This document shows, one piece after another, positions 57,972-64,000 of a stretch of DNA of 64,000 bases. Source of the stretch: Adlercreutzia sp910585575 (lineage in GTDB: Bacteria > Actinomycetota > Coriobacteriia > Coriobacteriales > Eggerthellaceae); the NCBI RefSeq assembly GCF_951801035.1, contig NZ_CATOKT010000003.1, one strand, 5' to 3'. Numbering within the stretch: position 1 is the first letter of the stretch; each line of letters opens with the position of its first letter. A model generated the notes under the pieces. It did no database searches and was not told the origin of the DNA. It saw only the letters and a program-made list of their open reading frames with translations. The translations under genes were made by a program, and so were the position numbers.

Positions 57972-60812
57972 GTGCCCAGCCTAAACGACTCTGAGAAACG
58001 GCGCGATCCCGAGGCCATCCTCAAGCGCATTCATGAGGACGAAGAGGCCGACGAGGGCGCAGCCGGCCGGGGGCGTCTGAAGGTGTTCTTCGGCTATGCT
58101 GCCGGGGTGGGCAAGACCTACGCCATGCTGGAGGAGGCCCACCGTGTCCAGGATGAGGGCGTCGATGTGGTGGTGGGCTACGTGGAGCCCCATACCCGTG
58201 CCGATACCTTGGCCCTGCTGGAGGGGTTGGTATCCCTGCCGGTGCAGACGGTCGAGCATCGCGGCGTGTCGCTGCGCGAATTCGACCTCGACGGCGCCCT
58301 GGCCCGCAAGCCCCAGGTGGTGATTGTGGACGAGCTGGCCCATACCAACGCGCCGGGGTGCCGCCACCGCAAGCGCTATCAGGATGTGGAAGAGCTTCTG
58401 CGGGCCGGCATCGACGTGTACACCACGGTCAACGTGCAGCATCTGGAGGGCGTGAACGACCGAGTGGCGGCCGTCACCTCGGTGGCCGTGGCCGAGCGCG
58501 TGCCGGACCGGTTGTTCGACGCGGCCGATTCCGTCGAACTGGTGGACTTGGAGCCGGCCGAGCTCATCGCACGTTTGCGGGCCGGCAAGGTGTATGCGCC
58601 CGAGCGCGTGGGCTGGGCCCTCGATCACTTCTTTTCCCGTTCGAATTTGGGTGCGTTGCGCGAAATTGCCCTGCGTCGTGCCGCCGACCGTCTGGAACGC
58701 GACCGCCGCCAGAGCCGCGAGCCCCAGGCCGCTGGTGGCGAGGACGTGCTGGTGGTGCTTGCGGGCAGCGGTGTCCAGACCCGTGCGGTGCGCATGGCCG
58801 CCTCCATGGCCGAGGCAGCCGGAGGCGCCCTCGCGGCCCTGGTGGTAGAGGCCGAGGCCGAGGGAGGGGCTGTTGCGCCGATGCCTGCCGCCGTGAAGGA
58901 AGCCCTCGATCTGGCGGAACAGCTGGGCGCCCGCGTGGTGACGCTTTCGGGGGACGATCCCGTGCAGCCGGCGGCGCTCTATGCCGCCTCAGCCGGCGTA
59001 CGCCAGATTGTGGCTCCGGCGGCCCCGCTGCGCAGTGGCTTGCTCGGTCGTCGGGATTTAGCGTCGCGTCTGCGCCGCGCGGCTCCCGAAGCGGTGGTCA
59101 CGGCAGTGCCGGCTCTCGATGCGCCCAGTGTGCTGGAGCGAACGGGCCCCACCGCGGTCTTTCGTCCCACGGCGGCCGACGCCGTGCGCGCCGTGGCGGC
59201 GGTGGCCCTGGCCTCGGCCATCAGCGAGGTGGCGTGGCTAGTCAGCCCGGCCACGTCGGTTATTCTCATGGTGTATCTCTTGGTGTCGCTGCTCTTGGCG
59301 ACGCGGGCCGACGGGTTTCTCTATCCTGTGCTGGCAGCCCTGGGCAGCGTGGTGGCTTACAACTTCTTCTTCACCGCCCCGCGCTTCACCTTTCATGCCT
59401 ACGGGCTCTCCGCTCCAGTTATTTTCGCTTTTCTGCTGGTGGGCACGCTCGTGGCCTCGTCGTTGGCGCTGCGATTGAAGCGGCAGGCGGCCCAGGCGGC
59501 GCGTCGCTCCTACCGTACCGAGGTGCTTTTTGAAAGCGCGCGCATGCTGCAGGCGGCGCAGAGTTTGGCCGCGTGTCTAGAGACGGCGGCCTCCCAGGTG
59601 GTGAAGATTCTCGATCGTCCCGTGGTGGTGTACGAGGCGGACCCCCTGGCCCCGGGCGGCTTGCGTCCGCCGCGGCTCTTCGACAACGGCCAGGGGCGCC
59701 TGACCCCCAGCGAGGGTGCGCTGCTGACGGCGCCTGACGAGGCTGCTGTGGCGGCCTGGGTGGCCTCCAACGGTGAGGCGGCCGGGGCGGGCACTGACAC
59801 GCTGCGCGAGGCACGCTGCCTCTATCTGCCCGTGAGCACCCAAGATACGGTGTGGGGCGTGATAGGCGTGGTAGTGGACCCCCAGGACAGAGAGGCCCCC
59901 GACGCCTTCGAGCGCAATTTGCTCACGGCGCTTCTGGACGAGTGCGGCCGGGCGGCTGAGCGCTTGGTTTTGGCGCGCCGCCATCGGGATCTGGCAGTGA
60001 AGGCCGAGAAGGAGGAGCTGCGCTCCAACTTGCTGCGGTCCATTTCCCACGACTTGCGTACGCCGCTGACGAGCATTTCGGGTGATGCGGACATGCTGGT
60101 GGCCGATGAAGGCGCGCTCAGCGCCGAGCAGCGCCAGCGGCTTGCGGCCGACATAGCGGAAGACGCCCGCTGGCTCATCGGCTTGGTGGAGAATTTGCTG
60201 TCGGTGACGCGCTTGGACGAGGGCGGGGTGACGGTACACCAGGAGCCCGAGTTGGTGGCCGAGGTGGTGGACGAGGCTCTGCGCCACGTCAGCCGCCGCG
60301 CTGCCGACCATCAGATAACGGTTAGGATTGAAGACGATATGCTGCTGGCCTCCATGGATGCGCGGCTCATGGTGCAGGTGCTGGTAAACCTGGTCAACAA
60401 CGCCATCGCCTATACGCCAGTTGACTCCTCCATCGAGGTGGCGGCCTGGCAGGAGGGGGATCGGGTGCGCCTGAGTGTCTCCGACAACGGCCCAGGCATT
60501 GCCAACAGCGACAAGGGTCGCGTGTTCGACCTGTTCTACCATGGCGCAGCGTCGGCGGTACCGCGACGTGGCCAGGATGGGGGGCGCGAGGCCGCGTTGC
60601 CCGACGGGTTGGCGCGGCCGGCGAGCGAGGGGGGAGACGCGCGCCGCGGCATGGGCTTGGGGCTGGCGCTTTGCCGCTCTATTGTGAGGGCCCACGGGAG
60701 CGATATCGTGCTGACGGATGCCATTCCCCAGGGCTGCGTGTTCTCGTTTGATGTGGCGGCGGCCGCGGTGCCGTCCTTAGAAGGTGAGGTGGATGATGGC
60801 GACGGCCGATGA
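57972..60812 (+). CDS. kdpD: sensor histidine kinase KdpD
   Basis: Senses potassium limitation and phosphorylates KdpE. 946 residues: N-terminal KdpD domain with GYAAGVGKTYAMLEEA and VIVDELAHTNAPG, a universal-stress-protein domain, four membrane segments at about 395-490, a GAF-like region, the dimerisation helix with SISHDLRTPLTSISG, and an ATPase domain (NLVNNAIAY, SDNGPGI, GMGLGLALC). An insertion of about 30 residues separates the last two boxes. A GTG at 57972 is preferred for the strong GGAGAGGAGG site; an ATG at 57954 in the same frame has no such site. Confidence 0.93.
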   Translation: MPSLNDSEKRRDPEAILKRIHEDEEADEGAAGRGRLKVFFGYAAGVGKTYAMLEEAHRVQDEGVDVVVGYVEPHTRADTLALLEGLVSLPVQTVEHRGVSLREFDLDGALARKPQVVIVDELAHTNAPGCRHRKRYQDVEELLRAGIDVYTTVNVQHLEGVNDRVAAVTSVAVAERVPDRLFDAADSVELVDLEPAELIARLRAGKVYAPERVGWALDHFFSRSNLGALREIALRRAADRLERDRRQSREPQAAGGEDVLVVLAGSGVQTRAVRMAASMAEAAGGALAALVVEAEAEGGAVAPMPAAVKEALDLAEQLGARVVTLSGDDPVQPAALYAASAGVRQIVAPAAPLRSGLLGRRDLASRLRRAAPEAVVTAVPALDAPSVLERTGPTAVFRPTAADAVRAVAAVALASAISEVAWLVSPATSVILMVYLLVSLLLATRADGFLYPVLAALGSVVAYNFFFTAPRFTFHAYGLSAPVIFAFLLVGTLVASSLALRLKRQAAQAARRSYRTEVLFESARMLQAAQSLAACLETAASQVVKILDRPVVVYEADPLAPGGLRPPRLFDNGQGRLTPSEGALLTAPDEAAVAAWVASNGEAAGAGTDTLREARCLYLPVSTQDTVWGVIGVVVDPQDREAPDAFERNLLTALLDECGRAAERLVLARRHRDLAVKAEKEELRSNLLRSISHDLRTPLTSISGDADMLVADEGALSAEQRQRLAADIAEDARWLIGLVENLLSVTRLDEGGVTVHQEPELVAEVVDEALRHVSRRAADHQITVRIEDDMLLASMDARLMVQVLVNLVNNAIAYTPVDSSIEVAAWQEGDRVRLSVSDNGPGIANSDKGRVFDLFYHGAASAVPRRGQDGGREAALPDGLARPASEGGDARRGMGLGLALCRSIVRAHGSDIVLTDAIPQGCVFSFDVAAAAVPSLEGEVDDGDGR

Positions 60813-61524
60813 GGGCGTGATCCTGGTAGTGGAGGACGACGGCGCGGTGCGCAACCTGGTGGCCACGGCTTTGGATGTGCACGGCTATCGCCACCGCGAA
60901 GCGGCCTCGGCCACGGCGGCCCTGCTCGATCTGACCAGCTCCACTGATATCAACCTGGTCATTCTTGATTTGGGGCTGCCCGATCGCGACGGTGTGGAGG
61001 TCATTGAGGCGCTGCGCGGGTGGTCGCGCATGCCCGTGATTGTGCTGTCGGCCCGCCAAGAGGACGCCGACAAGGTGGCGGCTCTCGACGCCGGTGCCGA
61101 CGACTATTTGACCAAGCCCTTCTCGGTGGAAGAGCTACTGGCCCGCGTGCGTGTGGCGCTGCGGCGCTTGGCCTACGACAGTCCGGCAACGCCGACGGAG
61201 GCGGCGATCTACCGCAATGGCGAGCTGCTCATCGACTTCGGCGCCGGCGTGGCCACGCGGGGTGGGGAAGAGCTGCACCTGACGCCCATCGAGTACAAGT
61301 TGCTGGCGCTGCTGGCGCGCAACACCGGGAAGGTGCTCACGCACAACTACATTCTCAAAGAAGTGTGGGGTGAGGCCGTGGCCTCCGATCTGCCCAGCCT
61401 GCGCGTGTTCATGGCCACCCTGCGCAAGAAAATCGAGCCCGATCCCGCCAACCCCCGCTACCTGCAAACCCACGTAGGCATTGGCTATCGCATGCTGCGG
61501 GTGGAGGAGGCGGCTCGCCTCTGA
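60793..61524 (+). CDS. kdpE: response regulator KdpE
   Basis: OmpR-family regulator that activates kdp transcription. 243 residues: receiver with VVEDDGAVRN, phospho-acceptor aspartate in LVILDLGLPDRDGVE, and TKPFSVEELLARV; winged-helix domain with LTPIEYKLLALLARN and VGIGYRML. It overlaps the end of kdpD by 20 bases with AAGGTGAGG upstream; an ATG one codon later is equally possible. The TorD-type chaperone gene follows 40 bases after. Confidence 0.93.
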   Translation: MMATADEGVILVVEDDGAVRNLVATALDVHGYRHREAASATAALLDLTSSTDINLVILDLGLPDRDGVEVIEALRGWSRMPVIVLSARQEDADKVAALDAGADDYLTKPFSVEELLARVRVALRRLAYDSPATPTEAAIYRNGELLIDFGAGVATRGGEELHLTPIEYKLLALLARNTGKVLTHNYILKEVWGEAVASDLPSLRVFMATLRKKIEPDPANPRYLQTHVGIGYRMLRVEEAARL

Positions 61525-61564
61525 TATGCTTTCACTCAGACAAACGATTCTAAGGAGGAATCCC

Positions 61565-62347
61565 ATGACCTTTTCTGCTGACACCTGGCAGGCCCGCGCG
61601 GCGATGTGCGAGCTTCTGGCTCTTTCGTTCCGTTATCCCGAAGACACCACGTTGGCCGATGCGGTGGCCTCGGGCGAGTGGGGCGAGGCAGCCGACGAGA
61701 TTGCCGGCGCGCTGGACATCAACTGGACAGCCGCTGCCGCCCCCGGGGCTGCCGAGGCGGCCTCGTTGCCCGATTCGGCCGAGCTGCAGAAGGACTTGCG
61801 TGCCGAAGCCACGCGCCTGTTCGTGGGCGCGCCCAAGCCGGTGTGCAGCCCCTACGAGGGCGTCTGGCGTGCCGAGGCCGACGGCGTGCAGCCGCTGCTG
61901 TTCGTGAACCCGCACTCCATGGCCGTGGAGCGCTTCTGCAAGAGCTGCGGTCTGGGTCGCCCCGAGGGCACCAACGAGCCGCTCGATGCCGTGTGGACCG
62001 AGCTTGAGCTGCTGGAGTACCTGGCCCTGCGTGCGGCCGCCGATGCCATGGACGCGGAAGCCGAGGCCGATGTGGAAGCTGGCGGGGATGGCGCCCCCAC
62101 CGAGGAGCAGGCCGAGCAGTATGAGGAAATCGGCGACGATCTGGACACCTTCGACGAGGGCGAGGAGCCCGGCGACGTGGTGGCCTCGGCCGACCTGCCC
62201 GGAGGCAGCCCCGAGGCGGCTTGGGACGAGTTTGTGGCCGAGCACGCCCGTCAGTGGATGCCCCAGTTCGCCGCGGCCGTGCAGGAGGAGTCGCGCGTTC
62301 CCTTCTACGCCACGGCTGCCAGCCTGCTCGCGGCGTTCATCGGGTAG
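61565..62347 (+). CDS. TorD/DmsD-family chaperone
   Basis: A 260-residue all-helical protein of the TorD family, cytoplasmic chaperones that bind the Tat signal of molybdenum enzymes until the cofactor is inserted. Visible signatures are LLALSFRYPEDTTLADAV, EATRLFVGAPKPVCSPYEGV and a C-terminal WDEFVAEHARQWMPQFAAAV. An acidic insertion of about 45 residues (from about residue 160) is unusual. AAGGAGGAA precedes the ATG. No molybdenum enzyme is adjacent; the reductase at 18.5 kb or one beyond the window may be its client. Confidence 0.85.
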   Translation: MTFSADTWQARAAMCELLALSFRYPEDTTLADAVASGEWGEAADEIAGALDINWTAAAAPGAAEAASLPDSAELQKDLRAEATRLFVGAPKPVCSPYEGVWRAEADGVQPLLFVNPHSMAVERFCKSCGLGRPEGTNEPLDAVWTELELLEYLALRAAADAMDAEAEADVEAGGDGAPTEEQAEQYEEIGDDLDTFDEGEEPGDVVASADLPGGSPEAAWDEFVAEHARQWMPQFAAAVQEESRVPFYATAASLLAAFIG

Positions 62348-62372
62348 AAACGCGCGAAAACCTGATCATGCC

Positions 62373-62404
62373 AAGGGCCCGCGTCTTCCAAGACGCGGGC
62401 CCTT
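62373..62404. terminator. terminator after the TorD-type gene
   Basis: Perfect 15-bp stem aagggcccgcgtctt / aagacgcgggccctt with a 2-base loop, between convergent genes. Confidence 0.75.
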
Positions 62405-62512
62405 CTGCGCCTCGCCGCCTCTTCGGCGGGGCCGGGGCTGCGCACCCGTGCGCGCATGCTGCCCTCCGCGGGCTGCGGACGCGTACGCCGTCCCCGGCTG
62501 TGGGCGCGCATT

Positions 62513-63052
62513 CTAGGAGCGGGCTCGCTCGATGCGCTCTCTCACGGTCTGCTCCTGCGCCTTCACGTTGCCGATGATGGGCGCGCCGATGATGTTGCCC
62601 TCGCGATCGACGATGTAGGTGGTGGGGTATCCCGTGAGCCCTTTGACGAAGTCCTGGTAAAAGCTGCTCTCGGGGCTCGGCGAGATATTGGCGTAGGTCA
62701 CGCCCTTCTCGTGGAGGATGTCGCGGGCGCAGGCAAGCTGCTCGTCGCTTTCGCCCGAGTCGGCCGCCACGCCGATGAGGTTCACGTTCTCCGTCTTGAA
62801 CTGCTGGTACATCTCCTCGAGCTCGGGCATTTCGGCGATGCAGGTGCCGCAGCCGTTGTTCCAGAAGTTGACGATGGTCGCGTCCCAGTCGCCGAACACG
62901 TCGCTGCCGATGCTCTCGCCGTCGGTGTCCACGGCGGAAAACTCCGGGAAAGGGGTCTTCGACACGAGCTCGCCGTCAGGGGAGCTGCACCCGGCTAGCA
63001 GAGCCGCTCCCAGCAGGGCCGCCGCTGCGAGGGTCGCTATTCTTCTCAACAT
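62513..63052 (-). CDS. TlpA-like thioredoxin-fold lipoprotein
   Basis: A 179-residue secreted thioredoxin-like protein. The N-terminus is a lipoprotein signal ending LLAGCSS. The redox motif is NNGCGTC, with the cis-proline region TGYPTTYIVDREG. It would reduce or shuffle disulfides outside the membrane, likely using electrons brought by the NapH-like protein encoded upstream on the same strand. AAAGGAGAA precedes the ATG. The upstream gene runs 77 bases into it. Confidence 0.88.
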   Translation of the reverse strand: MLRRIATLAAAALLGAALLAGCSSPDGELVSKTPFPEFSAVDTDGESIGSDVFGDWDATIVNFWNNGCGTCIAEMPELEEMYQQFKTENVNLIGVAADSGESDEQLACARDILHEKGVTYANISPSPESSFYQDFVKGLTGYPTTYIVDREGNIIGAPIIGNVKAQEQTVRERIERARS

Positions 63053-63926
63053 GATCGTTCTCCTTTGTCTCGGTTCGGTTCATCAGGGGAAATGAGAGGG
63101 AAATTGCCCGGGTGGGGCAGGTGCGCACGCAATCGCCGCACCGGATGCACTCGGTGTGATTCGGTGTGCGAAACGCTTCAACGTCCATCTTGCAGGTGCG
63201 GCTGCAGGTGCCGCAGGAGGTGCACGCGCGGGCGTCTACGTGGAGCCGGCAGGCCGATACCTTGTTGAAGGGAGCGTAGAACGCCCCCAGGGGGCACAGC
63301 CATTTGCAGAACGGCCGGTAGAAGAACACTGCCAACGTCACAATGCCCAGAAGCAGGCAGGTCTTCCCCGTGAAAAGGGGTCCCAGGCTGGCGCGGATAC
63401 CCTCGTCGGCGATGGCGAGGGGGATACCGCCTTCCAGAATGCCGGCCGGGCAGAGGTACTTGCAGAAGAAGGGATCGCCCAGGCCGACCTCGTTGACGAT
63501 GGTCAAGGGGGCCACGATGACGAACGCCGCGAGGATGACGTACTTGAGGTAGGTCAGAACGCGAAGGCGCCGGGTGCTGAACTTTCGCGACGGCACCTTG
63601 TGCAGCAGCTCCTGGAACCAGCCGAAGGGGCAGAGAAACCCGCACACCACCCGTCCCAGCAGCGCACCGATGAATATCATGACGCCCAGCACGTAGTACG
63701 CGACATGGAACTTCGGCGATCCCAGGGTAGCCTGCAGCGCACCGATGGGGCACGAACCGGCCGCAGCGGGGCACGAGTAGCAGTTCAGCCCCGGCACGCA
63801 CAGTGCCTTCAGTTCGCCTTTGTATATGGTGCCCGCGAAGAAGTTCGCGATGAAGGGGTTGGCAGCCAGCGCCGCGAGCAGTTGGATCTTCCACCGGCTG
63901 ATGCGTCCCCTGCTCGTGCTACCCAA
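62976..63926 (-). CDS. NapH-like 4Fe-4S membrane protein
   Basis: About 316 residues: several hydrophobic segments with the motifs CFLCPFGWFQE-like GFLCPFGWFQ and KWLCPLGAFYAP typical of NapH/CcoG/RnfB-like polyferredoxins, and two C-terminal ferredoxin groups CTSCGTCSRTC and CIRCGDCVRTC. The segment CVPGLNCYSCPAAAGSCPIG adds more cysteines on the outer side. A TTG at 63926, overlapping the upstream gene stop, is the likely start. The last ~35 residues overlap the lipoprotein signal of the next gene and look non-native. It probably moves electrons across the membrane to the TlpA-like protein. Confidence 0.8.
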   Translation of the reverse strand: MGSTSRGRISRWKIQLLAALAANPFIANFFAGTIYKGELKALCVPGLNCYSCPAAAGSCPIGALQATLGSPKFHVAYYVLGVMIFIGALLGRVVCGFLCPFGWFQELLHKVPSRKFSTRRLRVLTYLKYVILAAFVIVAPLTIVNEVGLGDPFFCKYLCPAGILEGGIPLAIADEGIRASLGPLFTGKTCLLLGIVTLAVFFYRPFCKWLCPLGAFYAPFNKVSACRLHVDARACTSCGTCSRTCKMDVEAFRTPNHTECIRCGDCVRTCPTRAISLSFPLMNRTETKENDHVEKNSDPRSGGPAGSGSASRVQLP

Positions 63927-64000
63927 TGCCAACGCACTCCAAGCACAGGTTGGTTCCCTTGGAGAGCACAGTGGCAACCTCGCCGCGCGCGGCTCCTGCG
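63919..64000 (-). CDS. small CXXC protein (3-prime end only)
   Basis: The last 26 or so codons of a gene that enters from the right edge. They end with TNLCLECVGIG and stop. A terminal CLECxGIG is, as I recall, the hallmark of the CD1871A-type CXXC-motif proteins that accompany NapH-like ferredoxins and TlpA-type thioredoxins. Its stop overlaps the likely TTG start of the NapH-like gene, indicating one operon. Confidence 0.55.
   Translation of the reverse strand, partial: AGAARGEVATVLSKGTNLCLECVGIG

Noticed and set aside
1..64000. CRISPR arrays, tRNA or rRNA genes, insertion sequences
   Set aside because: No regularly spaced repeats, no tRNA-like T-loop/acceptor pairs and no transposase-like protein were seen on either strand. 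Short cryptic tRNA-like elements cannot be fully excluded by eye.

Overview
The window is high-GC bacterial chromosome that looks like a member of the Eggerthellaceae (class Coriobacteriia), a family of anaerobic gut Actinomycetota. This placement is an inference. It rests on two Tat-exported fumarate-reductase-like flavoproteins, each next to a LuxR regulator with a long multi-pass membrane domain; a Tat-exported molybdenum reductase with ferredoxin and NrfD partners; a TsaB-RimI-TsaD triple fusion; and a formate/folate one-carbon cluster. The genus cannot be fixed from the sequence alone. No rRNA, tRNA, CRISPR array, insertion sequence or prophage was recognised.

Layout. 1-2.9 kb: the end of a GH2 beta-galactosidase, then galK and galT (lactose/galactose use). 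3-7.7 kb: a membrane LuxR regulator divergent from a Tat flavoprotein, followed by a HemN-like protein that has lost the radical-SAM cysteines. 7.9-9.6 kb: a small accessory island with a gene remnant, a 195-residue protein, and an HTH-DUF3990 (ADP-ribosyltransferase-like) gene split by a frameshift behind a perfect 16-bp inverted-repeat operator. 9.8-16.3 kb: hydrolase, YbjQ, CPBP protease, the AmmeMemoRadiSam genes (with Memo and AMMECR1 fused), 5-formyl-THF cyclo-ligase and a thioredoxin. 16.5-22.7 kb: an iron-sulfur aldo/keto reductase, a TetR regulator and a three-gene molybdenum reductase operon. 22.8-32.2 kb: AEC transporter, endonuclease IV, hemolysin III, a second Tat flavoprotein facing a second membrane LuxR gene that shares an operon with queH, ferritin, and repeat-rich intergenic DNA.

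32.2-45.2 kb is mostly housekeeping: rlmD, tilS-maf-hpt-ftsH, folP-folK fusion, birA, MATE, bioY, coaX and an orphan OmpR-type regulator. 45.4-49.8 kb is a formate module: formate-THF ligase, a separate methenyl-THF cyclohydrolase, a FolD that has lost cyclohydrolase residues, a 54-residue four-cysteine protein and a FocA-type formate channel. Together these would import formate and carry it to methylene-THF. 50-53.1 kb holds the t6A tRNA modification genes (tsaE and the triple fusion). 53.2-61.5 kb is a complete kdpFABCDE potassium-uptake operon with its sensor kinase and regulator. 61.5-64 kb has a TorD-type chaperone, then on the minus strand a TlpA-like lipoprotein, a NapH-like membrane ferredoxin and the tail of a small CXXC protein running off the window.

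The most unusual items are the HTH-DUF3990 island, the cysteine-less HemN-like protein, the split of folate activities with its small cysteine protein, and the repeats around queH and ferritin.
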